64,000 nt of DNA from Salegentibacter sp. (lineage in GTDB: Bacteria > Bacteroidota > Bacteroidia > Flavobacteriales > Flavobacteriaceae). The DNA is taken from assembly GCA_017795085.1 (NCBI GenBank), contig CP051246.1, positions 3,660,514-3,724,513 of the forward strand. The letters run 5' to 3'. Under the pieces are notes generated by a model. The model saw only the letters and a program-made list of their open reading frames with translations. It had not been told where the DNA came from and did no database searches. Of the stretch, positions 36,810 through 45,562 are shown piece after piece (the stretch's first letter is position 1; the number at the start of each line of letters is the position of its first letter). Made by a program: the position numbers and the translations under genes.

Positions 36810-37145
36810 TTAACAATTACAGTTTGCATCACAATTCTGAGTATAGGCTTCGAAGATTTTTCCCTTTTCTAATTCTTCTTTATTTGCATGTCGAATACTA
36901 TCTATAATAACTTCGAAGTAAAACTCATCATCCATACCAGGGAATCCATTTTCTGATGATATGACAAAGTTTTTCCGGTCTCCTGATTTTAATCCAGCTA
37001 AATTTATTTCCAATAGTGGCATTATTTGTCCTGTCCCATGCAAATAAGAAATAGGGCTACCATCCATAATGTCCTCTAATATTTCACCTTTACTATTTTT
37101 CATTCTATACCTTATTGATATAACTGATTTATTTGCAACCTTCAT
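36810..37145 (-). CDS. Miniature SlyD-like FKBP with Cys-containing tail
   Basis: A 111-residue cytoplasmic FKBP-type protein. The start VISIRYRMKNSKGEILEDIMDGSPISYLHGTGQIMPLLE is typical SlyD, as is the end FYFEVIIDSIRHANKEELEKGKIFEA. The insert-in-flap domain that sits between them in full SlyD (about 50 residues) is absent, replaced by GFPGMDDE. The C-terminal tail carries Cys105, Cys109 and Cys111 (QNCDANCNC) where SlyD usually has a His-rich nickel-binding tail. SlyD works with the G3E GTPase HypB in nickel delivery, and here a G3E GTPase gene is immediately upstream (23 bases). A metal-carrier role is therefore plausible; prolyl isomerase activity may be weak without the insert. Confidence 0.82.
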   Translation of the reverse strand: MKVANKSVISIRYRMKNSKGEILEDIMDGSPISYLHGTGQIMPLLEINLAGLKSGDRKNFVISSENGFPGMDDEFYFEVIIDSIRHANKEELEKGKIFEAYTQNCDANCNC

Positions 37146-37167
37146 CTAGATGAAACTTTTTAAATTA

Positions 37168-38244
37168 TCAATTTATTCTATGTAGGGGTCTGGGGAAGCC
37201 TGGTTGAAAAGCGGAAACTTTTTTCTCAATGATTTCACACTTGTATTGTAGTTTGATGTCATTGATAACTTCGAAAATCAAATTTCTCAATTGCATATGA
37301 GTAGTTTGCACCCTTGCATTAATTAAAATTTTTAATTTTTTAATCTTATAATTTTTTAAGTCGGAATATAGCCTCGGTAGACTGTCAGAAGTAAAACTCA
37401 CTTTTTTTTGTTCTACCCCATCATCAACAAAGAATTTAAGATGGCCAATGGGTAAATGTTGTTCCATGATCTGCTCATATATCCTATTGATAAGTGCATT
37501 CCCTACTTCAGTTAAGTTTGTTAGCCCATCTGTCAACAATTCAATATCTGCATCATACCAAGCCAATTCTGCCTCTCCTGCCCCATAAATATCATAATTG
37601 AGATCAAGAGATTGTTTATATTCCTGTGATCGTGTATTATCCAAAACATTTAACCATCGCTTCACGTCTTCTTTATCCAAAGAATTCTGAAATAAAATCA
37701 CTTTATCCGGAAATCGCTGAAAAATAAGTTCCTTTATTACTTTCAACTCGTCAACCTCCAATAGATCAGCTTTATTTAAAACTAAAATATCAGCTTCTTC
37801 CAGCTGCTTTTTATATATGTAACTAACAGCATTAGCGAATAGACTAGAATCCCGAAGGAAGTCAGGCAAAACACGAACATCAACAAAAATGGAAATAATG
37901 CTTTCTATTTCAGGATGAAATTTTGATAAAGGTTTTACCACAGTGGCCAAAAGATCTGTACAAGAACCTACGGATTCTGCTAAAATCATTTCACTTTTAT
38001 TATTCTCTTGAAAAGACTGTAATACTTTAGTCAATTCCTCATATTTGCAACAAAAACAACCATTTGTTACTTCCATAGCAGGAACCCGGGAAGCCTGGAT
38101 AAACTTACCATCAACCAATTGATCTCCCTGATCGTTAGTTACAACACCTACCCTTACATTTCTTTCTAAAAGTTCAGAAGAAGCTTTCTGGATTGCAGTA
38201 GTTTTTCCACTTCCCAAGAAACCACCTACTAAAAACAATTTCAT
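37168..38244 (-). CDS. G3E-family (CobW/COG0523-like) metallochaperone GTPase
   Basis: A 358-residue cytoplasmic GTPase. The Walker A is GGFLGSGKTT (7-16), the metal-binding CxCC motif is Cys63-Phe-Cys65-Cys66 in NGCFCCKYEEL, the switch region ESVGSCTDLL follows, and NKADLL gives guanine specificity. This is the plan of COG0523, HypB and UreG relatives that insert zinc, cobalt or nickel into client proteins. The usual CobW C-terminal domain is not obvious; the last 120 residues are divergent. The gene starts eight bases after the GH116 stop and is followed by the SlyD-like gene, so the likely client is GH116 or another product of this regulon. Confidence 0.88.
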   Translation of the reverse strand: MKLFLVGGFLGSGKTTAIQKASSELLERNVRVGVVTNDQGDQLVDGKFIQASRVPAMEVTNGCFCCKYEELTKVLQSFQENNKSEMILAESVGSCTDLLATVVKPLSKFHPEIESIISIFVDVRVLPDFLRDSSLFANAVSYIYKKQLEEADILVLNKADLLEVDELKVIKELIFQRFPDKVILFQNSLDKEDVKRWLNVLDNTRSQEYKQSLDLNYDIYGAGEAELAWYDADIELLTDGLTNLTEVGNALINRIYEQIMEQHLPIGHLKFFVDDGVEQKKVSFTSDSLPRLYSDLKNYKIKKLKILINARVQTTHMQLRNLIFEVINDIKLQYKCEIIEKKVSAFQPGFPRPLHRIN

Positions 38245-38251
38245 AGCTATC

Positions 38252-40891
38252 CTAATTTAACTGGGTTTCATCCCCTGCCACTACAACTTTATTTACCTTG
38301 ATTTCTCCCATTGCAACCTTCAACGAGGGTTTTCCATTTCTTAACTTTATTGTACCAAATCCTTTTTCTGTAGATAAAAAACTGGTAAAGTCACCTACTC
38401 TTGAATTTATATACAGCACCTTATCTACAGCATCATACCGTACACCAGTTAAGCCTTCAATCATACCATAGCTTGCTTGTGCACGGCCATACCAACTCCC
38501 ACATTCATATTCATTAAAAGGGTTTCGAACACGACCATCATATCGATCTCTGCAGACCCTGGTTATTTCCAAACCTTCCTCGACCTTTCCCATTAACATT
38601 AAATGAGCTGCAACCTGATATTCAATACCTGTCCATACTTCATTACTGTACACAAATGGCAGGGAAAGCTTTCCTCCTTTTGGCCAGGAACATAAGAGCA
38701 ATCCCCCTTCATCCCCCATTGCATAGGTGGGACGTTGTGGATTTACATGATCTGTTAAATCCTTTTTTAAATTATATTTATGAACTGCTATCAAGTGCTT
38801 CCTTGTTTTTTCTGTATCTACGGGATCTTCAAGTCCACACATATTGGCAATCCAACCTCCTAGAATACCATCTGAAAGACATCCTTTACCATATTGATAT
38901 TTAGGCCCCTCCTTTTCCAATATTTTTAAAGCCTCCTCAGAATAGCCCGTATGAAAAGATTGAGCTTCTACTGGGTTGGGTGCTTCAAGCCCCGTCCACT
39001 GTATTTTTTGAATAAAATACTCCCCATTAAATAGCTCCTTTTCCATATATTTTTTTCCATTTGAGTAAAGTTTATTATATAAAGAAATATCCTCCTCTAA
39101 GTATTGACCAATTTTAGAAATAGCTTTCAGAGCTCCTAAATAAAAACTTGTACACATTCCATTTGGACCCCAAAACTCTATGTCATAGGTATTATGGTGA
39201 GGCTCTTCCAAAACACCTTTATGTTTAGGATCCCAAGTATTGATACAGTAATCCATACTGGCTTTCACCATAGGAAACATTTTTTTTATCCAGGCATTGT
39301 CACCACTAATTCGCCATTCACGGTACACTTTCATTACTCCCCCAAGCTGACCATCAGCGGCAGCATGGAATTCATGTTTATTTGGCGTAATTGGTAAGTT
39401 CGTTCGAAAAACCTGATGTCCTTTCTCATTCTGATCTTCACAGAATTCCGTATGCCGCAAGCTTCTTTCCATCCTGGGAAAAAGATGAGGAATAGCTTGA
39501 GCATAATTCCAAACATGGGTACAAGTACCATGGCAACATCCCCAATCGTCACTACACCCTTCCCAATTCCACATTCGTCCATCGTGTTGCCTCATAACAG
39601 TGGGAGATTTCAGAATAGTCAAATTAGCAGCAACTGCTTCCATTACTTCAGACGGCAAATCACTGGAATAGAACGCATCAGTAAATAGTTTGGATCGCCT
39701 TTTCAGGTCATTATAATTATTTTTCCAATATCGGCATAATTCATCTATATTTTTAAATTTACTACTATACCAGGGGCGGTAAGTATTACTAACTATATTT
39801 TCACTGTCATTTACAAGTCCAATAGATGCTGGGGAGGAACAACAATCAGCTGATGCTGCACACCCCTTATCCTTGCCAACTTCTCCTAATTTCAAATCTG
39901 ATTCCGGAACATACCATGTCATCATCACCCGAATCGTTCTCGATTCACCTGGCTGCAATTTAAAGGGCACAAATAAAGAGGCACCGGGAGCATCTTTTTC
40001 GACAGGAGAATTGGATTTCATCTTTCCTTCCCGAATGGTCTCCCAAACCATAGTTAGTGGATCAAACCATGCACCTCGAAACCAGCAATGATCCACGATT
40101 GTTTTATCCTCATCAGTAAAAATGGCAAAATCGGCTTGCAAATGAGACTTTTCTTCTGCACCTTCCTGCGCAAGGACAAAACCATTTGGAATTTTTTTTA
40201 CCGCCCCCTTATTATCACCAAATTGAACAAAATTCCTTGAATTATATGAAAAAACGGCATCCACCTCCTTATTCTCCCTATTCACAAATTTATATTCCAG
40301 CCCACCAACAGGAAGGCTTGAATTATCTTCATCGGTTGGAATGAACGGACTCCACCCCATAAATTCAACATCAAGAGGCAAATCTTCATCTTCTAATTTC
40401 ACATAACCAAAGGGGAAACGGCCATTAAATTCAGCCTCATTGAATCGGGGCAACCCATAATTGGCTCCGTGAGCACCATTTCCTGTACCTTGAGGACCAA
40501 ACATCTTCCAATCAGGTACAGGCCCTTCAAGCACTTTAGCCCCTTTTTCCTGTCCTTTCACAGAGATAGCAGCGAACATATTTGGTTCATGGTACATCTC
40601 GGGACGGTTGCGTATCGACATATGAGAAATTGCACCTGTACCCTCGAGACAAAACATACCGGCACCCATTCCTCCAATTGGAAATGCTACTTTATTTAAG
40701 TACTCCCCTCGATATGCACCATTATATTCATGCTTATTTTCCTTATTTTTAATGAAATTGGAATCCTCGTTAATATTCTGGAACTCGCAGCTAGTTAGGA
40801 AAGGAGCTGGCAACATAGATGCCCCCAACCCACCAATACTTACTTGCTTCAAGAATGATCGACGATTACTATTTGACTTCTTACCTCCCAT
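38252..40891 (-). CDS. GH116/DUF608-family protein with Cys/His-rich active-site segment
   Basis: An 879-residue protein. The leader has a twin-arginine motif NRRSFLKQ and a possible lipobox LTSC (Cys35). The N-terminal beta-domain (GBA2_N-like) begins AFPIGGMGAGMFCLEGTGAI, and an alpha-helical DUF608 barrel covers about 400-860. The acid/base Asp of GH116 fits Asp570 in PHHNTYDIEFWGPNG. The segment that in GH116 holds the Glu nucleophile reads GCCHGTCTHVWNYAQ (451-465), with Cys452, Cys453, His454, Cys457 and His459 and no aligned Glu; Cys446 is close by. A GH116 member has been reported as exo-beta-D-arabinofuranosidase, which suits the PUL 3 context. The operon with a G3E GTPase and SlyD-like protein points to a metal centre. 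Family clear, mechanism inferred. Confidence 0.88.
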   Translation of the reverse strand: MGGKKSNSNRRSFLKQVSIGGLGASMLPAPFLTSCEFQNINEDSNFIKNKENKHEYNGAYRGEYLNKVAFPIGGMGAGMFCLEGTGAISHMSIRNRPEMYHEPNMFAAISVKGQEKGAKVLEGPVPDWKMFGPQGTGNGAHGANYGLPRFNEAEFNGRFPFGYVKLEDEDLPLDVEFMGWSPFIPTDEDNSSLPVGGLEYKFVNRENKEVDAVFSYNSRNFVQFGDNKGAVKKIPNGFVLAQEGAEEKSHLQADFAIFTDEDKTIVDHCWFRGAWFDPLTMVWETIREGKMKSNSPVEKDAPGASLFVPFKLQPGESRTIRVMMTWYVPESDLKLGEVGKDKGCAASADCCSSPASIGLVNDSENIVSNTYRPWYSSKFKNIDELCRYWKNNYNDLKRRSKLFTDAFYSSDLPSEVMEAVAANLTILKSPTVMRQHDGRMWNWEGCSDDWGCCHGTCTHVWNYAQAIPHLFPRMERSLRHTEFCEDQNEKGHQVFRTNLPITPNKHEFHAAADGQLGGVMKVYREWRISGDNAWIKKMFPMVKASMDYCINTWDPKHKGVLEEPHHNTYDIEFWGPNGMCTSFYLGALKAISKIGQYLEEDISLYNKLYSNGKKYMEKELFNGEYFIQKIQWTGLEAPNPVEAQSFHTGYSEEALKILEKEGPKYQYGKGCLSDGILGGWIANMCGLEDPVDTEKTRKHLIAVHKYNLKKDLTDHVNPQRPTYAMGDEGGLLLCSWPKGGKLSLPFVYSNEVWTGIEYQVAAHLMLMGKVEEGLEITRVCRDRYDGRVRNPFNEYECGSWYGRAQASYGMIEGLTGVRYDAVDKVLYINSRVGDFTSFLSTEKGFGTIKLRNGKPSLKVAMGEIKVNKVVVAGDETQLN

Positions 40892-40999
40892 TTAAGTATA
40901 CTTTAATTTGTATTTTTTTAGATTCTTATAATCAAAAGCCCTTTTACCTATAAAAAAACGGAGCACATAACACCCCATCTAATTAACTATTTTTATAAA

Positions 41000-41011
41000 T
41001 TAATCGATTAA
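41000..41011. promoter_or_regulatory. TTAATCGATTAA operator upstream of GH116
   Basis: A perfect 12-base palindrome about 110 bases before the GH116 start in the 268-base spacer after GH2. It is identical to the sites before SusC of PUL 2 and PUL 3, so a common dimeric regulator, probably LacI-type, is likely. Confidence 0.7.
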
Positions 41012-41076
41012 CTAATTAAGTATGTTAACTTATAATTAACAATGCTAAGGTATAAATATTTTTCAATTCACCAAAC

Positions 41077-41088
41077 TTAATCGATTAA
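41077..41088. promoter_or_regulatory. Second TTAATCGATTAA operator upstream of GH116
   Basis: An identical palindrome, 77 bases (centre to centre) from the first and about 190 bases before the GH116 start. Paired sites allow looping or cooperative binding. The flanks are also symmetrical for a few bases (CTTAATCGATTAAAT). Confidence 0.7.
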
Positions 41089-41159
41089 ATTTAAGGATTG
41101 AATATTTTTTTAGTTAAAAAAAATTAGTTTATTTCAAAATTACTCGAAATACTAATAAA

Positions 41160-43580
41160 CTACATAGAAGCTTTTACATTTATTTCGAGGTTTTTTGTTC
41201 CCAGAGGGTGCGTGGCTTTTAAAGAAATTTTCCCTGTACGGTTGGGAATTGTCTTTATCCAAACAGCTCCTGCCCCACCACTTTCTTTTAATTGGAATGG
41301 ATTATCTCCAACTATTACTCCTGGACCATCAATTGACAAGTTAACTTCTCCTCCTATAAAAGGTCGTGCAGCACCAAATTCATCCACTATACGAAAAAAC
41401 ACTCTGGTGGCATCAGAGCCATTTCCAATCAATTCGACATCATCTGACTTGAGTAAAAGTTGATCTTTTGAGGAATCAGAGGAAAAAGAACGGGAAATCA
41501 ACTTATCACCATCTACATATCCATCAATTCGAAGGATTGGGTTAGTATTACCATCTAATTTAAGGTCTGTAAAAAAGGGGGGATGTTTAAGATTAGAATA
41601 TTTTTTAGCATCAGGATAAACCGTATCGTGTTTCTTATCATCAATGAATAATTCCAGACGATCACAATTAGAAAAAATGGCAACATTTTCTCCAGGACCA
41701 TTCGGTGATTTAGGACCAAAGTCCCAGTAGAAATTCGGTTGAATAACAGGACCTGAATCTTTCGGGTCGCCCTGTGTTTCATAAAAGGAAGCGCCTAATT
41801 TTGGAATACGAAAAATATCTGCAACTCCAGGATATTTCACCCCCCTATAATGGTTAACAAAGCTAGCATATTCAAAACCACACCAGGCAATTAAACCACA
41901 ATTACGTGGAGTAGAAGCAGCCTTATGATGGGCTTCAGCATGCCATAATGCTTGTTTCTGCTGCCGACCCAATTCTGCAGTTCGCCTATAAATACTACTA
42001 AAGCCGTGTCCATCAGTATAATCAAATTGACCCACAGCCTCAGAAAGCATATAAGGAACTCCTTCAACGGGATCCATAATACCAACACCTCCATCAGGAT
42101 CAAGATGATAATCATCATATGCAAAAACATCCTGATTCCATTCCTCTTTCCAATTCTTACGTGATGGAGGATGCATTGAGCCGGAAGAAGGGCGCGAGTC
42201 ATCGAGAGATTTGGCAAGTGCTTTTGTTTCCCGGTAAAGTTCGGGATTATTGTCAGATTCATTCACACGTGTCCCCCAAATAATAATTGAAGGGTGATTG
42301 CGGTCACGAATTACCATATCTCTCACATCTCGCATCAACAGTTTTTTCCATGGTGCATCACCTATATATTGCCAACCGGGAACTTCTTCCCATACCAATA
42401 ATCCAAGTTCATCACAGGCGTTTAGAAATGCCTCGTTCTGGGGATAATGAGAACAACGAACCACATTGCAGTTAAATTGATTACGAAGGATTTCCGCATC
42501 TCTACGCATTACCCTCTCAGGCATGGCAAATCCTACATAAGGATATATTTCATGTCGGTTTAAACCAAATAATTGTAATCTCCGGCCATTGAGGAAAAAG
42601 CCATCTAATTCAAAGCGGGCATCTCGTAATCCTATTCTGGTTGTATGGTTATGCAAGGGCTTTCCCTCCACGATTAAAGTAGTCACTATATCATAAAGAT
42701 GCGGATTATCAACATCCCAGAGGGTGATATCCTCGAGGTCCGACAGGGAAAGCGAAGTTTCGACCTGACCTGTTTTCTCGAGTCGCAAACTTTTCCTTGC
42801 ACTGGAAACCACCCGATCACCCTCCATCATCTCCACCTGTATTTCTACCACTTCATCAGGAAGAATAGCAGCGTCTACCGAGCAAGAGATATCAACCCGG
42901 CGATCAGCTTCAAGAACTTTTACCGGTTTGGCAAAAACATCACTGATAAAGATCTGTGGCACAGCCTTCAAATATACCGAACGATGTATGCCGCCGGCCT
43001 CCAAATAATCTACACTAACCAATCCTCTTGATGAGCCTTGCGGGGGTACATTGCTCCAACGAGAATCTACTGCCACTGCCAATACGTTTTCTTTCTCCTC
43101 AAGCTGTTCGGTAATTTCATAATTAAATGGAAGATAGCCTCCTAGGTGGGGCGGAAGTTCATGACCATTAATTACAGGGGAAGCTCCTACCATCACCCCA
43201 TCGAAATGCAAAAATATTCTCAGATCCTTTAATTCACGGGGCAGTGAAAAATGCCGACGGTAGGACCAAACATCCTGCCATTGCTCCGGTTCCCAATCCT
43301 GCCAGGAAAGATCTGTCACACAGTGTGGAAGGTTGATCCTCGAAAAACCAGAATCATCAAATTTGGGTGCAAGGGAAGAAGGTTCAAATTGCCCACCGAA
43401 AAGCCATCCCTGGTTCAGGGAAATATTGCGGCCGGCCGCCCCCTTGCTGGTGCTTCCTTTCGTGGTAAGACAACTCATCAGAGAACCAGTGGCCAAAAAT
43501 ATCCCTCCTAGGGTACAATTTTGAATAAAATCTCTTCTCGATATTACATTGTTTTGAGTGAATTTCTTATTATTTTCCAT
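41160..43580 (-). CDS. GH2 beta-galactosidase-like enzyme, Tat-type lipoprotein leader
   Basis: An 806-residue protein. The leader ISRRDFIQNCTLGG is twin-arginine-like and LMSC (Cys37) is a possible lipobox. The GH2 sugar-binding domain, the immunoglobulin-like domain and the barrel follow in order. Acid/base is Glu441 in WGTRVNESDNN and nucleophile Glu514 in YMLSEAVGQFDY, with the substrate loop NRHEIYPYVG before them. C-terminal Ig-like domains (DUF4982 type) end the protein. GH2 enzymes of this layout are beta-galactosidases, glucuronidases or relatives. It follows the split transketolase by 87 bases on the same strand. If the substrate is arabinogalactan, removal of a galactose or related side sugar fits, but specificity is not assignable. 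Confidence 0.92.
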   Translation of the reverse strand: MENNKKFTQNNVISRRDFIQNCTLGGIFLATGSLMSCLTTKGSTSKGAAGRNISLNQGWLFGGQFEPSSLAPKFDDSGFSRINLPHCVTDLSWQDWEPEQWQDVWSYRRHFSLPRELKDLRIFLHFDGVMVGASPVINGHELPPHLGGYLPFNYEITEQLEEKENVLAVAVDSRWSNVPPQGSSRGLVSVDYLEAGGIHRSVYLKAVPQIFISDVFAKPVKVLEADRRVDISCSVDAAILPDEVVEIQVEMMEGDRVVSSARKSLRLEKTGQVETSLSLSDLEDITLWDVDNPHLYDIVTTLIVEGKPLHNHTTRIGLRDARFELDGFFLNGRRLQLFGLNRHEIYPYVGFAMPERVMRRDAEILRNQFNCNVVRCSHYPQNEAFLNACDELGLLVWEEVPGWQYIGDAPWKKLLMRDVRDMVIRDRNHPSIIIWGTRVNESDNNPELYRETKALAKSLDDSRPSSGSMHPPSRKNWKEEWNQDVFAYDDYHLDPDGGVGIMDPVEGVPYMLSEAVGQFDYTDGHGFSSIYRRTAELGRQQKQALWHAEAHHKAASTPRNCGLIAWCGFEYASFVNHYRGVKYPGVADIFRIPKLGASFYETQGDPKDSGPVIQPNFYWDFGPKSPNGPGENVAIFSNCDRLELFIDDKKHDTVYPDAKKYSNLKHPPFFTDLKLDGNTNPILRIDGYVDGDKLISRSFSSDSSKDQLLLKSDDVELIGNGSDATRVFFRIVDEFGAARPFIGGEVNLSIDGPGVIVGDNPFQLKESGGAGAVWIKTIPNRTGKISLKATHPLGTKNLEINVKASM

Positions 43581-43667
43581 TGATGGGTTAACTTTTTAAG
43601 TTATCGTACGATCTACTTTTTTTAAGAATAAATTCCTTTTTCTTTGTCAAGAATTGATCTTAACTTA

Positions 43668-44681
43668 TCAAAAAAGCTTCTTACGATTCAAATTTTTTAG
43701 TACTTTATCATAAATCACATTTACATTCAGGCCATATTTATCCATCAACTGAGCAGGAGTTCCGCTTTCTCCAAATACGTCTTTAGTAGCTACAAATTCC
43801 TGTGGAGCGGGGTGGTTTTCGGCCAGGGTTCGGGCTACGCTTTCGCCTAATCCGCCAAGGAAATTATGCTCTTCGGCAGTAACCACACAGCCGGTTTTCT
43901 TTACTGAATTGATGATGGCTTCCTCGTCTAATGGCTTTATCGTATGGATATTGATCACTTCCGCAGAAATTCCTTTTTCGGAAAGTTCTTCAGCTGCCTG
44001 AATGGCTTCCCATACCAAATGACCCGTAGCGATAATGGTTACATCTTCGCCTTCATACAGGTTTACCGCTTTCCCGATCTCAAACTTCTGGTCTTCCGGA
44101 GTAAAATTGGCAACTTTAGGTCTTCCAAAACGAAGGTATACCGGACCCTCGTGCTCGGCAATGGCGATAGTAGCCGCTTTGGTCTGGTTAAAATCGCAGG
44201 TGTTGATCACCGTCATTCCCGGAAGCATTTTCATAAGACCGATGTCTTCCAGAATCTGGTGGGTGGCTCCATCCTCTCCAAGGGTAACTCCGGAGTGGGA
44301 GGCACAAATCTTTACGTTTTTGCCTGAATAGGCAATCGACTGGCGTATCTGGTCGTAAACTCTACCGGTCGCAAAATTGGCGAAGGTTCCGGCAAACGGG
44401 ATCTTCCCGCCAATGGTGAGTCCGGCAGCCATGCCCATCATATTAGCCTCGGCAATGCCTACCTGAAAGAATCGGTCAGGGTTTTCATCAATAAAGTCCT
44501 GCATTTTAAGCGAACCCACAAGGTCGGCGCAAAGGGCAACCACATTAGGATTGCTTCGTCCCAATTCGGTTAGTCCCGCTCCGAATCCCGAACGGGTATC
44601 TACTTTTCCTGAATCTGTATATTTTTTCATTCTAATTTTCTTTGTCATTTCCGTGGTTTGTACTGAATTTATTTCAGTCAA
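43668..44681 (-). CDS. Transketolase C-terminal subunit
   Basis: The second half of a split transketolase. The frame opens at 44681, but the Met at 44630 (MKKYTDSGKVDTRSGFGAGL) gives the usual N-terminus and may be the real start. The catalytic Glu of the pyrimidine domain is in FQVGIAEANMMGMAAGL, and the C-terminal domain (TAEEHNFLGGLGESVARTL) is present. It pairs with the preceding subunit to move two-carbon units between pentose and other sugar phosphates. Location within a pentose-type PUL suggests extra capacity for ribulose-5-phosphate-derived carbon. The pair has about 47 percent GC by hand count, higher than the surrounding PUL genes. Confidence 0.92.
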   Translation of the reverse strand: MTEINSVQTTEMTKKIRMKKYTDSGKVDTRSGFGAGLTELGRSNPNVVALCADLVGSLKMQDFIDENPDRFFQVGIAEANMMGMAAGLTIGGKIPFAGTFANFATGRVYDQIRQSIAYSGKNVKICASHSGVTLGEDGATHQILEDIGLMKMLPGMTVINTCDFNQTKAATIAIAEHEGPVYLRFGRPKVANFTPEDQKFEIGKAVNLYEGEDVTIIATGHLVWEAIQAAEELSEKGISAEVINIHTIKPLDEEAIINSVKKTGCVVTAEEHNFLGGLGESVARTLAENHPAPQEFVATKDVFGESGTPAQLMDKYGLNVNVIYDKVLKNLNRKKLF

Positions 44682-44719
44682 GACGGGAATCTAAATTTAT
44701 TTGAATACCTAAATTAGGT

Positions 44720-45562
44720 TTAATAATCTCCCAGGGTTTCCGGGTTTTGTGCCAGGGCGGTTTCCAGCTGCTCATCGTTTGGCGCTTTTCCGTGCCAGGC
44801 GTGGGTATGCATCATAAAATCTACACCATTACCCATTACCGTGGTCATAAGAATACAAACCGGTTTTCCTTTTCCGGTGCGGGTTTTAGCTTCCTTTAGC
44901 CCGTCGATAACCTGTTGCAGGTCGTTACCATCTTCAATTTCCATCACATCCCAGCCAAAAGCTTCAAATTTGGCTTTCAGATTACCCATAGGCAGTACGG
45001 TTTCGGTGCTGCCGTCAATCTGCTGCCCGTTATAATCTATCGTGGCAATCAGGTTGTCTACTTTATTACCGGCGGCATACATAATGGCTTCCCAGTTTTG
45101 GCCTTCCTGTAATTCCCCGTCTCCGTGGAGGCTATATACCAAATGATCATCATTGTTGAGTTTCTTGGCCTGTGCGGCGCCGATGGCCACCGACATTCCC
45201 TGGCCTAAAGAACCGGAGGCTACACGTACCCCGGGAAGTCCTTCGTGAGTCGTTGGGTGCCCCTGCAGGCGGGAATCGATATGTCTAAAGGTAGCGAGTT
45301 CTTCTACCGGGAAATAACCGCAACGTGCTAAAACACTGTAAAATACCGGAGAAATATGCCCGTTAGAGAGGAAGAAAAGGTCTTCTTCTTTTCCGTCCAT
45401 ATCAAAATCGGGATTATGTTCCATAATTTCCTTGTAGAGGGCCGTGAAAAATTCGGTGCAGCCCAGCGAACCCCCGGGGTGACCCGAGTTTACTTTGTGT
45501 ACCTGTCTTAAAATGTCCCTGCGCACCTGCGTGGCAAAGTTTTCAAGTTCTTTGATTTTCAT
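44720..45562 (-). CDS. Transketolase N-terminal (thiamine diphosphate) subunit
   Basis: The first half of the split enzyme, 280 residues. The thiamine-diphosphate motif runs from HGDGELQEGQNWEAIMYAAG (Gly147-Asp-Gly) to the Asn in TIDYNGQ about residue 178. Substrate histidines are in NSGHPGGSLG and QGHPTTHEG. The C-subunit starts 38 bases or more downstream. Split transketolases are common in Bacteroidota and other bacteria. Upstream lies the 685-base decayed GH116 region, so the original operon link to SusC/SusD may be partly broken. Confidence 0.93.
   Translation of the reverse strand: MKIKELENFATQVRRDILRQVHKVNSGHPGGSLGCTEFFTALYKEIMEHNPDFDMDGKEEDLFFLSNGHISPVFYSVLARCGYFPVEELATFRHIDSRLQGHPTTHEGLPGVRVASGSLGQGMSVAIGAAQAKKLNNDDHLVYSLHGDGELQEGQNWEAIMYAAGNKVDNLIATIDYNGQQIDGSTETVLPMGNLKAKFEAFGWDVMEIEDGNDLQQVIDGLKEAKTRTGKGKPVCILMTTVMGNGVDFMMHTHAWHGKAPNDEQLETALAQNPETLGDY

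Noticed and set aside
43603..43612. Palindrome ATCGTACGAT upstream of GH2 as an operator
   Set aside because: Ten bases, single copy and different from the recurring operator; too little to call a regulatory site.
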